This document shows positions 1 to 8,378 of a stretch of 32,406 nucleotides of DNA, one piece after another. The stretch covers positions 1-32,406 of the forward strand of contig PWYM01000165.1 of assembly GCA_003567855.1 (NCBI GenBank), read 5' to 3'. Source of the DNA: Gammaproteobacteria bacterium. Lineage in GTDB: Bacteria > Pseudomonadota > Gammaproteobacteria > Steroidobacterales > PWYM01. The notes below the pieces were generated by a model. The model saw only the letters and a program-made list of their open reading frames with translations, did not search any database and was not told the origin of the DNA. How positions within the stretch are numbered: the stretch's first letter is position 1; every line of letters starts with the position of its first letter. The position numbers were made by a program, and so were the translations under genes.

Positions 1-1438
1 CGTCGTCGTCTTCGAGCGTGTCGGGCGCAGCACCCGGCGCGTCGACGCCGGACCGTGGCGCGTCGGCCGACGCGTCCTCGGCGAACAGCGTGTCGACGTC
101 GATGTGTTCGCTGTCGGCGCTGCCGGCGTCGGCGAGCACTGGCACCTCGTCGGTCGAATCGGTGTCGTCGCGGCGCCTGCGTGCCTCGTGGACTTCGTAG
201 CTGCCGGTGCGCCCTTCGGCGAGTTCGGGGTCGAACGACGGCGGCGGTGCGAGGTGTCGGGCGCGGCCGGTTTCGAGCATCGCGTCGTCGGCGGCAGCGG
301 GTCGGGCGTCGCGGCGACTGCGCAGTGACGTCCACGCGAGCAGCAGCGCCATGCTCAGGAAACCGAAGCCGACGAGCAGCCCGCCGAGCCAGCGCGCGAG
401 CCCCCCGGAACCGGCCTGCGCTTCGGCAGGCAGCGATACCGGCGGCGTGGTGGCGACGTCGGTGGCGACCGGCGACAGGGCCGCTGCCGCAGGCGGTGCA
501 TCGACCTGGCGCGCCGCGGTGTGCGCCTCGGCGGCATCGAGTGCCTGCAGCGTCAACGGTGGCGCGCGCAGCGCCGCGAGCGGCAGTGCAATTTCGAGCA
601 GGGGCTGCCGTGCCTGCGCGGTGGGCGCGGCAGCCGCCGAAGCGGACGCGACGGTGGAGGTGGTGCCCGCGAGCCGCGGGATCTCGAGCGTGACACCGGC
701 GCGCAGCCGGTCGGCATTGCCGCCGATGAAGGCCTGCGGATTGGCGGCGAGGATTGCATCCATCTGAGCGCCGAGCGAACCCGACGGGCGGCCTTCGACG
801 GCGCGCGCGATACCGTAAAGCGTGTCGCCCGGGCGGACCGTGTAGGTGCCGGCAATGCCGTCGGTTCGCGGTGCGCGCGTGGCGGTGGCAGGCGCACGCG
901 GGGCCGACGTCGATGACGGCGCCGAGGCGGGTGCAGGCGTGCTGCTTCGCGCCACCGACGGCGCCGGTCGCGTCGCCGGCGCGTCGCCGGCGGCCCGCGC
1001 GGCGGGGTGAATGCTGCCGCCGCCGGGGAGCGACAGGTCGGCGATGCCGCTTTCACGGTCGGTCACGCGGTGTTCGCGCGGATCGGGCATCACAAGGTAT
1101 TCGCGCTCGAGGCGCGAGATGCCCGGACACTGTACGCGCACGGTCAGCGTCATCAGCGGTTCGCGCAGCGGCTGGCGTCCCTCGAGGTGGAGCATGCCAC
1201 CGCGGGTGTACAGGCGGGCATCGTAGCGCTGCGCGAGGCCGCTGCCGGGGTCGGTCAGCAGCTGCACGCAGGTTGCGTCGAGGCGCGCGCCGGACGGGAC
1301 GGTCACCGGGATCTCCGCGCGCAGCGGCTCGCCGAGATGGGACTGCAGCCTGAGCTCGCCGAGCGACAGCGCGTTCGCGGCGAACGGCATCGCGAGTGCC
1401 ACCACTGCCGCCATGCTGGTCCTGGGTCCCGTCATCAT
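1..1438 (-). CDS. FimV-like protein: FimV N-terminal domain, LysM, single TM helix (partial, runs off left edge)
   Basis: My own reverse-strand translation from ATG at 1438: MMTGPRTSMAAVVALAMPFAANALSLGELRLQSHLGEPLRAEIPV... then LysM-like GTYTVRPGDTLYGIARAVEGRPSGSLGAQMDAILAANPQAFIGGNADRLRAGVTLEIP, then TM GGLARWLGGLLVGFGFLSMALLLAW and an acidic tail with no stop before position 1. Not in the ORF track, presumably because it is open at the left edge. Confidence 0.85.
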   Translation of the reverse strand, partial: MMTGPRTSMAAVVALAMPFAANALSLGELRLQSHLGEPLRAEIPVTVPSGARLDATCVQLLTDPGSGLAQRYDARLYTRGGMLHLEGRQPLREPLMTLTVRVQCPGISRLEREYLVMPDPREHRVTDRESGIADLSLPGGGSIHPAARAAGDAPATRPAPSVARSSTPAPASAPSSTSAPRAPATATRAPRTDGIAGTYTVRPGDTLYGIARAVEGRPSGSLGAQMDAILAANPQAFIGGNADRLRAGVTLEIPRLAGTTSTVASASAAAAPTAQARQPLLEIALPLAALRAPPLTLQALDAAEAHTAARQVDAPPAAAALSPVATDVATTPPVSLPAEAQAGSGGLARWLGGLLVGFGFLSMALLLAWTSLRSRRDARPAAADDAMLETGRARHLAPPPSFDPELAEGRTGSYEVHEARRRRDDTDSTDEVPVLADAGSADSEHIDVDTLFAEDASADAPRSGVDAPGAAPDTLEDDD

Positions 1439-1596
1439 GCCGCCGCGCCGCCGGTTGTCGTCGTGATTGCCCGCCGTGCTGCGTGAGCCCGGCCCCAACA
1501 GGTGGAATACGTCAAGTCGGGGGCGCTTGCCAGTGCACCACGCGAAAACTGTGAACCGTGTCGCCCGCCGGCCGTTTCCATGCCGCGCCCGCCCCT

Positions 1597-3672
1597 TCAG
1601 CCCAGTGTCCATGCCAGCGTCGAATCCTCGAGGATGACCTCGGGTTCCTGCACGTAGTGGCCCTGCATGTACGACACGCCGAGCTGGAACAGCACCGCCA
1701 TCGTGTTCGCGTCCTCGACCCGTTCGGCGATGGTCAGGATGCGGCGCTCGCGCGCGGCCTCGACGAGCTCGCGCACCCGGCCCTGCAGCGCGTCGCTGGA
1801 GGCCAGGCCCTGCATCAGCGAGCCGTCGATCTTTACGTACTGCATCGGAACATGGCGCAGCAGCTGCAGCGGGTCGCGGCCGATGCCGAAATGCTCGATC
1901 GCGAACTGGAAGCCGCCGCCCTGCAGTGAGTCGGCGAGTGTCTTGGTCTGTTTGAGGTTGCCATTGCACGCCGCCTCGGTGACCTGGAAGCAGAGCCGCG
2001 CGGGCTTGACGCCCGAGTCGCGCGTCTGTTCCTCGAGCCAGGCCGGCAGCGTCGCGTCGAGCAGGCTCTGCTCGGAGAGGCGCACGAACACGCGCGAAGG
2101 CTGGCGCGCAAGGACGAACGCGATCGAAGCACGGATCACCCAGCGGTCCAGGCTCTTCATGAGGCCATGGCGTTCGGCGGCGGGCATGAACCCGGCCGGC
2201 AGGACTTCCTCGCCGTCCTCGCCGACCATGCGCACGAGGATGTCGTAGAGCCCCTGGTGGGAATCCTGCAAGCTCGCGATCGGCTGGTTGACGAGCTTGA
2301 AGCGGTTTTCCATCAGCGCCGCCTTGACCTGGCGCGCCCGGATGCGGTCGACCTCGACCGCGCGGGTGTCGTCGGCGAGCGCGGCCGGCAGTTCGACGCG
2401 GTTGCCGCCGGCATCGCGCGCGACGCGACAGGTGCGCTCGGCCTCGTCGAGCAGCACCGGCAGCGTCGCTGCATGCTGCCCGTACTGTGCGACGCCGGCG
2501 CTGCAGGTCAATGTCAGCGAACGCTCTCCGACCTCGAAGACTTCCTGGCCGACGCGTGCGAGCAGGTTGCGCGCCCACGCTTCGCAGTCGCGCAGCGTGC
2601 CGCGCTCGAGCAGGACCGCGAACGCGGTCCCGGTGACGCGGCCGACGAGGTCGTTGTCGCCGAGCTGCTCGCGCACCTGTGCGGCGAGCGCGTCGAGGAC
2701 CTGCTCGGAGTTCATCGCACCGAGCTGTTCGCGGATCGCGCGGAAGCTGTCGGGGCGCAGCCAGGCGAGCGCGCGCACGCCGCCGCGCGACGTATGCGCG
2801 AGCCGTTCTTCCAGCGCCTCGATGAACTGGCGACGATTGAGAAACCCGGTGGTCGGATCCCGGTGCAGCATGTCGTGCACGACGTCGCCGACGGAGCGGT
2901 CCTGCGTGCGCTGGTGACTCATCGACACCCGCACCGCGGGTTCACCGTCGAAGTTCGTGACTTCGAACTCGAGTTCCAGCGGCATCGTCGAGCCGTCGGA
3001 AAGCTCTGCATGCACCTTGAGTGAGTGGTCTTCCCACTTGCCCTGCAGGGATGCGACCAGCGCGCCCTTGATCGCGGTATGGCTGTCGTGGTCGAACAGG
3101 TCCATGACCGGCAGCCCCTGCAGCGCTTCGACGTCCTCGTATCCGAACAGCTCCGCCCACGCGGGATTGGCCTCGACGATGATGCCTTCCTGCACATGCG
3201 CGATCGCGTCCGCGGAATCGGCCATGAACGCATGCAGCTGTTCGCGGTACTGGTGTGCCGAGTTCAGCGATTCGTTCAGCGCACGCTCCAGGTGATAGGC
3301 GCGAAGCTCACGCGCGCTGACCGCCTGCATGCGCTCGCGATGCTGCAGCGAGATCGTGTCCTGGGCGCCGGCGAGCAGATCCTTCGACATCGACGCCTCG
3401 TCAGGGCGGTCGCGGACCACGAGCAGCGGCACGCCGGGGGCGCCGTGGTGGCGCAGGTCGCTGATCGACTCGGCCGCGACGTCGTACTCGTCGGCGAAGT
3501 ACAGCAGCAGCTCCGGATTGATCTGCACCAGCGCATCGGTCAGGTCGTTGGTGTCCGACAGCCACGTGCAGTGCACGGCATGGCTCGCATCACGCAGCGT
3601 GCGGTTGACCGCCTCGACGTGATCCTGCCTGCGCGTGACGACGACGACCGGGACGCCGACCTGACTGTTCAC
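1597..3672 (-). CDS. FimX-like c-di-GMP protein (degenerate REC - PAS - degenerate GGDEF - degenerate EAL)
   Basis: ORF 1597..3753; GTG at 3672 (VNSQVGVPVVVVTRR) is a likelier start. The GGDEF site reads RVTGTAFAVLLE. The EAL region reads QPIASLQDSHQGLYDILVRM...GFMPAAERHGLMKSLDRWVI...FAIEHFGIG...VKIDGSLMQGL, resembling FimX-type degenerate EAL domains. Confidence 0.8.
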   Translation of the reverse strand: MNSQVGVPVVVVTRRQDHVEAVNRTLRDASHAVHCTWLSDTNDLTDALVQINPELLLYFADEYDVAAESISDLRHHGAPGVPLLVVRDRPDEASMSKDLLAGAQDTISLQHRERMQAVSARELRAYHLERALNESLNSAHQYREQLHAFMADSADAIAHVQEGIIVEANPAWAELFGYEDVEALQGLPVMDLFDHDSHTAIKGALVASLQGKWEDHSLKVHAELSDGSTMPLELEFEVTNFDGEPAVRVSMSHQRTQDRSVGDVVHDMLHRDPTTGFLNRRQFIEALEERLAHTSRGGVRALAWLRPDSFRAIREQLGAMNSEQVLDALAAQVREQLGDNDLVGRVTGTAFAVLLERGTLRDCEAWARNLLARVGQEVFEVGERSLTLTCSAGVAQYGQHAATLPVLLDEAERTCRVARDAGGNRVELPAALADDTRAVEVDRIRARQVKAALMENRFKLVNQPIASLQDSHQGLYDILVRMVGEDGEEVLPAGFMPAAERHGLMKSLDRWVIRASIAFVLARQPSRVFVRLSEQSLLDATLPAWLEEQTRDSGVKPARLCFQVTEAACNGNLKQTKTLADSLQGGGFQFAIEHFGIGRDPLQLLRHVPMQYVKIDGSLMQGLASSDALQGRVRELVEAARERRILTIAERVEDANTMAVLFQLGVSYMQGHYVQEPEVILEDSTLAWTLG

Positions 3673-3856
3673 ACCCGTGGCTCCCCGACCCGGTGACGGG
3701 CCCTGTGGCGACTGACGAAGACCGGCGGGCGGGCCGCGGCGCGCGCCACCCACAGTCGCCGGAAAGACCGAGAGTCTAGCGCGTGGTTATGTCGCACGGC
3801 GCGACACAGTCCACAGCTTTGGCGGCACGGGCCGCCGGAAGCGGTCCGGCCCGGCT

Positions 3857-4867
3857 TCAGGCGAGCACGGTCTTGGCCGGTTCGCCTGGAATCTCGCGCG
3901 CGAGCCGTGGCACCAGCCAGCCCGGCAGCCGGGCTCGCAGGGCGCGCATCAGCGCCAGCGCGTCGGCCTCGTCGGTCGCGAAGTGGGCGGCGCCGGCGAC
4001 CGGGTCGAGCAGGTGGAGGTAGTAGGGCACGACGCCGGCATCGCCGAGCGCCTCGCACAGGGCCGCCTGGGCAGCGACCGTGTCGTTCACGCCGCGCAGC
4101 AGTACGGCCTGGTTCAGCAGCACCGCACCGGCGGCGCGTGCGCGTGCCAGCGCCGCGCGAACCGAGGCGTCGATTTCCTGCGCATGGTTCGCATGGATGA
4201 CCAGCGTCCACGGGCGGCCGGTTGCGTTGATGCGCGCCAGCAGCGCATCGGTGAGCCGCGACGGGATCACGACCGGCAGCCGAGTGTGGATGCGCAGGCG
4301 ACGCAGGTGGTCGATGCCGGCGAGCCCGTCGAGCAGCGTGCCGAGCCGCCGGTCTGACAGCGTCAGCGGATCTCCGCCGCTGATGATCAGTTCGCGCACG
4401 TCGTGGTCGGCGGCAACCGCGGCGAGCGCTGCGTGCCACTCGCCGCGCAGCGCCTGCTGTTCGGCATACGGGAAGTGACGGCGGAAGCAGTAGCGGCAAT
4501 GCACCGCGCAGGCACCGGTCGTGACCAGCAGCATGCGGCCGTGGTACTTGTGAAGCACGCCGTCTTCGGCGTCGGTTTCGGCCAATGGGTCGGTGACGAA
4601 ACCGGCGGTGGCCACGCGCTCGGCGCCGCGCGGCAGCACCTGGGCGAGCAGCGGGTCGTGCGGGTCGCCGTGGCGCATCCGGGCCACGTACTCGCGCGGC
4701 ACGCGCAGTGCGAACCCGGTCGACGCGGCCGCCACCGCGTCGACCGCTGCCGCTTCGAGGCCGAGCATGCCCAGCAGCGTGTCGACGTTGCGGACCACGT
4801 TCGCGAGCGAGTGCTGCCACGCGTCGACGGGGTGCGCATCGCACGCGCTCGGCGTGGCCGCGCTCAT
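3857..4867 (-). CDS. epmB: EF-P beta-lysylation protein EpmB (lysine 2,3-aminomutase family radical SAM)
   Basis: ORF 3857..4909 with internal start MSAATPSACD at 4867; radical SAM CxxxCxxC (CAVHCRYC FRRHFPY); ELIISGGDPL; adjacent to efp. Confidence 0.92.
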   Translation of the reverse strand: MSAATPSACDAHPVDAWQHSLANVVRNVDTLLGMLGLEAAAVDAVAAASTGFALRVPREYVARMRHGDPHDPLLAQVLPRGAERVATAGFVTDPLAETDAEDGVLHKYHGRMLLVTTGACAVHCRYCFRRHFPYAEQQALRGEWHAALAAVAADHDVRELIISGGDPLTLSDRRLGTLLDGLAGIDHLRRLRIHTRLPVVIPSRLTDALLARINATGRPWTLVIHANHAQEIDASVRAALARARAAGAVLLNQAVLLRGVNDTVAAQAALCEALGDAGVVPYYLHLLDPVAGAAHFATDEADALALMRALRARLPGWLVPRLAREIPGEPAKTVLA

Positions 4868-4890
4868 GCGCGGGCCCCGGCGCGGTGCGG

Positions 4891-4899
4891 TGCTAGAAT
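4891..4899 (+). promoter_or_regulatory. Putative extended -10 (TGC TAGAAT) for efp
   Basis: tgctagaat in the divergent epmB/efp intergenic region, about 100 bp upstream of the efp ATG; no convincing -35. Confidence 0.4.
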
Positions 4900-4998
4900 G
4901 TCGGGACAACAGTCAATCAACACGGTGTCGTTCCGGCGGCGCGCCCCGCGGGCGGTGGCGGCCAGCGGCGGGCGGCGCCCAGCACATTCGGGGTCCAG

Positions 4999-5568
4999 AT
5001 GGCGAGCTACAGCACCAACGAATTTCGCGGCGGACTGAAAATTATCATCGACGGTGATCCGTGCACAATCGTCGAGAACGAGTTCGTGAAGCCGGGCAAG
5101 GGCCAGGCCTTCAGCCGCGTGAAGATCAGGAACCTCAAGACCGGACGGGTCACCGACAGGACCTTCAAGTCCGGCGACACGGTCGAGGCCGCCGACGTCC
5201 ACGAGACCGACATGCAGTTCCTGTACAACGACGGTGAGTTCTACCACTTCATGCTGCCCGACACCTTCGAGCAGCATGCCGCCGAACCCGCCGCCGTGGG
5301 CGACGACACCGAGTTCCTCAAGGAAGGCGACCTCTGCCACGTGACGCTCTGGAACGGCAAGCCGCTGCAGGTGTCGGTGCCCAAGTTCGTCGAGCTGCGC
5401 ATCGTCGAAACCGACCCCGGCCTGAAGGGTGACACCGCGCAGGGCGGCGTGAAGCCGGCCAAGCTCGAGACCGGCGCGACGGTGCGCGTGCCGCTGTTCA
5501 TAGAGGAAGGCGAGGTGATCCGCGTCGACACGCGCTCGCGCGAGTACGTGTCGCGCGTCAAGGAGTAG
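4999..5568 (+). CDS. efp: Translation elongation factor P
   Basis: [50 protein letters not shown]...; VKPGKGQAF loop carries the lysine modified by EpmA/EpmB. Confidence 0.97.
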   Translation: MASYSTNEFRGGLKIIIDGDPCTIVENEFVKPGKGQAFSRVKIRNLKTGRVTDRTFKSGDTVEAADVHETDMQFLYNDGEFYHFMLPDTFEQHAAEPAAVGDDTEFLKEGDLCHVTLWNGKPLQVSVPKFVELRIVETDPGLKGDTAQGGVKPAKLETGATVRVPLFIEEGEVIRVDTRSREYVSRVKE

Positions 5569-6031
5569 CGCGCGCGAGCAGTCGTTGCGCGAGCGCCTCG
5601 AGGCCGTCGCGGTCGCGCGCGTCGAAGCGCGCGCGCCGCGGGCTGTCGATATCGAGCACACCCAGCAGCCGGTCGCCGGCCACCAGCGGCACCACGATCT
5701 CCGATTCGCTCGCCGCGTCGCACGCGATGTGCCCGGGGAACGCGTGCACGTCGTCGACGAGCTGCGTCTCGCGCTGCGCCGCGGCGGTGCCACACACGCC
5801 GCGCCCCATCGGGATACGCGTGCACGCCGGCAGGCCCTGGAAACTGCCGAGTACCAGCACGTCGTCGCGCAGCCAGTAGAACCCGACCCAGTTGACGTCG
5901 GGCAACTCGTGGAAGAGCAGCGCGGCGAAGTTCGCCGCGTTGGCCATGAAGTCGGGTTCGTCGGCGATCAGCCCTTCGAGCTGGCGCTCGAGCAGTGCAT
6001 AGTCCACCGCGGCGCTGCCGGTGTCAGTCAT
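5558..6031 (-). CDS. msrC: GAF-domain free methionine-(R)-sulfoxide reductase
   Basis: From ATG at 6031: [22 protein letters not shown]...VNWVGFYWL...[24 protein letters not shown]...[23 protein letters not shown]; cysteines placed as in fRMsr enzymes. 3' end overlaps efp by 11 bp (convergent). Confidence 0.88.
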   Translation of the reverse strand: MTDTGSAAVDYALLERQLEGLIADEPDFMANAANFAALLFHELPDVNWVGFYWLRDDVLVLGSFQGLPACTRIPMGRGVCGTAAAQRETQLVDDVHAFPGHIACDAASESEIVVPLVAGDRLLGVLDIDSPRRARFDARDRDGLEALAQRLLARATP

Positions 6032-6992
6032 CGTCGTGTTCCTCCGAAGTGGGCAGTACGTCGGCAATGTGATCGGCGCCGGCCGCAAGCATCGCGATGC
6101 GGTCCACGCCGAGTGCGACGCCGGCGCACGCGGGCAGGCCGCGTGCCAGCGCGGCGAGCAGCGCCTCGGGCATCGGCGGCACATGCAGCCCGGCGTCGCG
6201 TCGCGTCGCGCGTTCGCGTTCGAAACGTGCGCGCTGTTCGGCAGGATCCGCGAGTTCGCGAAAACCGTTGCCGAGTTCGAGGCCGTCGACGAACACCTCG
6301 AAGCGTGCGGCGCGCGGCGGTGGCCCCGGGTCTATCGCGGCGAGCGCCGCCTGCGAGACCGGGTAGCCGTGCACGAACGTGATCGCATCATGGCCGAGCC
6401 GCGGGATCAGGCACGCGCCGACGAGCAGGTCGAGCAGCGCGTCGCGGTCGGCGCCGGCGGGCGCGCCGATGCTCTCGGCCGACAGCGTGGCCGCGAGCGC
6501 ATCGTGCGTGCAGTCGGGTTCGAGGCCCGCGGACGCGAGCAGCGCGTCGTGGCTTACGCGCCGCACCGGGCGGTCGCGCAGCGCCGGTACGAGCGCGACG
6601 AGCAGTTCGGCGACCTCGTCCATCAGCGCGCGCGCGTCGTAGCCGCAGCGGTACCATTCGAGCAGCGTGAACTCGCGCCGATGATGCCGGCCGTGTTCGC
6701 CGTCGCGGAACACGTGCCCGAGCTGGTAGATGTCGCCGCTGCCGGCGGCGAGCAGTGCCTTCATCGCAAACTCGGGCGAGGTCTGCAGGTAACCGCAGTC
6801 GCCGGCGTCGCCGTACACGCGAAGGCTTCCGATCGCCGGGTCCGGAATCGTCTCCGCGCGCAACAGCGCGGTGTCGACCTCGAGCACGCCACGCGCGTGC
6901 ATGAACTCTCGCACCTCGCGCAGCAGCGCCGCGCGCATCGCGAGCCTGGCGCGCAGCGTGCGCGCGGACGCGGTCTCCTGCGCCGCGTTCAT
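6024..6992 (-). CDS. epmA: EF-P--(R)-beta-lysine ligase EpmA (PoxA/GenX, LysRS paralogue)
   Basis: VREFMHARGVLEVDTALL...DPAIGSLRVY...LQTSPEFAMKALLAAGSGDIYQLGHVFRDGEHGRHHRREFTLLEWYRCG, short class II aaRS core without an anticodon-binding domain. ATG at 6992 overlaps the psd stop (ATGA). Confidence 0.94.
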   Translation of the reverse strand: MNAAQETASARTLRARLAMRAALLREVREFMHARGVLEVDTALLRAETIPDPAIGSLRVYGDAGDCGYLQTSPEFAMKALLAAGSGDIYQLGHVFRDGEHGRHHRREFTLLEWYRCGYDARALMDEVAELLVALVPALRDRPVRRVSHDALLASAGLEPDCTHDALAATLSAESIGAPAGADRDALLDLLVGACLIPRLGHDAITFVHGYPVSQAALAAIDPGPPPRAARFEVFVDGLELGNGFRELADPAEQRARFERERATRRDAGLHVPPMPEALLAALARGLPACAGVALGVDRIAMLAAGADHIADVLPTSEEHDDD

Positions 6993-7900
6993 GCGTGCCA
7001 CCGTGCGAGCGGCGTCCCGACGCGTACCGTGTTGCCCGGGGCGTGGCCTTCGAGCAGCGAAGCCGCGTCAGGCGGCAGCAGCACGATGACCGTAGAGCCC
7101 ATGTTGAAACGCCCGACTTCGTCACCGCGCTGAAGCGTCACGCGCTGATCGGCGTCGCGCGGGACGTCGACATGGCGCACCGGTGCGCGGCGATGGTCGC
7201 CGGTGATCTCGCCGGCCCATACGGTTTCGATGCTGCCGACGTTCATCGCGCCGACGAGTACGACGGCGAAGGCGCCGGCGTCGCTTTCGAAATGGCACAC
7301 GACGCGTTCGTTGCGCGCGAACAGCCCCGGCAGCGCCGCCGCGGTTGCCGCGTTGACGCTGTAGAGATCACCGGGCACGTGGCTCCACGCGACCAGCGTG
7401 CCGGTGCACGGCATGTGCACGCGGTGGTAGTTGTACGGTGCGAGGTACACGGTGCACGCGCTGCCGCCGGCGTAACGCGCCGTGAGCGGATGGTCGGCGA
7501 GCAGCGTGCGCAGCGGGTAGCGCTGGCCCTTGGCCTGCACGACGTGCTGATCGTTGATCGGGTCGGCCTGCTGCAGCGTGCCGTCGGCGGGCGAGGTGAC
7601 CAGCGTCGCGTCGGCCGGCTGCGGGCGGACACCCGGGCGCAGCGCACGCGTGAAGAAAGCGTTGAAGCTCGGGTACGCGTACGGGTCGGGTTCGGCGGCT
7701 TCCTGCATGTCGATGGGGAAGCGCGCGACGAACACGCGGGTGACCAGGCGCCGCAGCCACGACCTGCGGCTGCGCGTGAGGGCATGCACCGCACGGCTCA
7801 AGCCCCGCCGTGGCAGCAGGTGCTGCAGCAGCACGAACGCACGCGCACGCAGCGGGACCGATGCGGCAGCATCGCGGCCGCGGCGTGTGGATGCGTTCAT
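6989..7900 (-). CDS. psd: Phosphatidylserine decarboxylase proenzyme
   Basis: YPSFNAFFTRALRPGVRP...SPADGTLQQ...YLAPYNYHRVHMPCTG...VGRFNMGSTVIVLL, with GST autocleavage motif. ATG at 7900 (MNASTRRG). Confidence 0.94.
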   Translation of the reverse strand: MNASTRRGRDAAASVPLRARAFVLLQHLLPRRGLSRAVHALTRSRRSWLRRLVTRVFVARFPIDMQEAAEPDPYAYPSFNAFFTRALRPGVRPQPADATLVTSPADGTLQQADPINDQHVVQAKGQRYPLRTLLADHPLTARYAGGSACTVYLAPYNYHRVHMPCTGTLVAWSHVPGDLYSVNAATAAALPGLFARNERVVCHFESDAGAFAVVLVGAMNVGSIETVWAGEITGDHRRAPVRHVDVPRDADQRVTLQRGDEVGRFNMGSTVIVLLPPDAASLLEGHAPGNTVRVGTPLARWHA

Positions 7901-7922
7901 GCGTGGCGTGCGGCGGCGCCGG

Positions 7923-8378
7923 TCAGCGGCGCGGGCGCACGTCGCGCACCTCGAAATCCGCGTCGAGGGTGCGCCCGTCACTGAAGTGCAGGCGGACCGG
8001 GATGAGGTCACCGGCGCGCACCTCGCCGTCGGGCGACATCAGCATCAGGTGCAGGCCGCCGGGTTCGAAGCGCGTGACGTCACCGGACAGTTCGACGGTG
8101 TCGAGTTGCTCCATGCGCATGCGCTCGCCGTCGGTGCGCGTCGCATGCAGTTCGACGCGCGAAAAGTGCGGACTTTCTGCGCCGACCAGTTCCAGTGCTT
8201 CGCCGTGGCGATGCACGATGCGCATGTAGCCGGCGAGCACCGTCGCGCCCTCCGGCGCCTCGCGGATCCATGCTTCCTCGACTTCGAGCACGGGCTCACG
8301 CGAGCAGGCCGCGAGCAGCACGCACGCGAGCACGAGCAGCGACGCACGTACCGCGAAGGCCCCGGGTGCGCGCGTCAT
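7923..8378 (-). CDS. PCu(A)C-domain copper chaperone lipoprotein
   Basis: Lipobox LLAAC; HFSRVELHATRTDGERMRM...FEPGGLHLMLM, matching the His/Met copper motif of PCuAC proteins; start overlaps SCO stop (ATGA). Confidence 0.85.
   Translation of the reverse strand: MTRAPGAFAVRASLLVLACVLLAACSREPVLEVEEAWIREAPEGATVLAGYMRIVHRHGEALELVGAESPHFSRVELHATRTDGERMRMEQLDTVELSGDVTRFEPGGLHLMLMSPDGEVRAGDLIPVRLHFSDGRTLDADFEVRDVRPRR

Noticed and set aside
55-1353. Overlapping plus-strand ORFs (212, 186, 131, 199 and 159 aa) at the left end
   Set aside because: All are antisense to the FimV-like frame on the minus strand; Arg/Ala-rich with no domain signal.
3669-4844. 391-aa minus ORF overlapping epmB
   Set aside because: Alternate-frame Arg-rich translation; the epmB frame has the radical SAM motifs.
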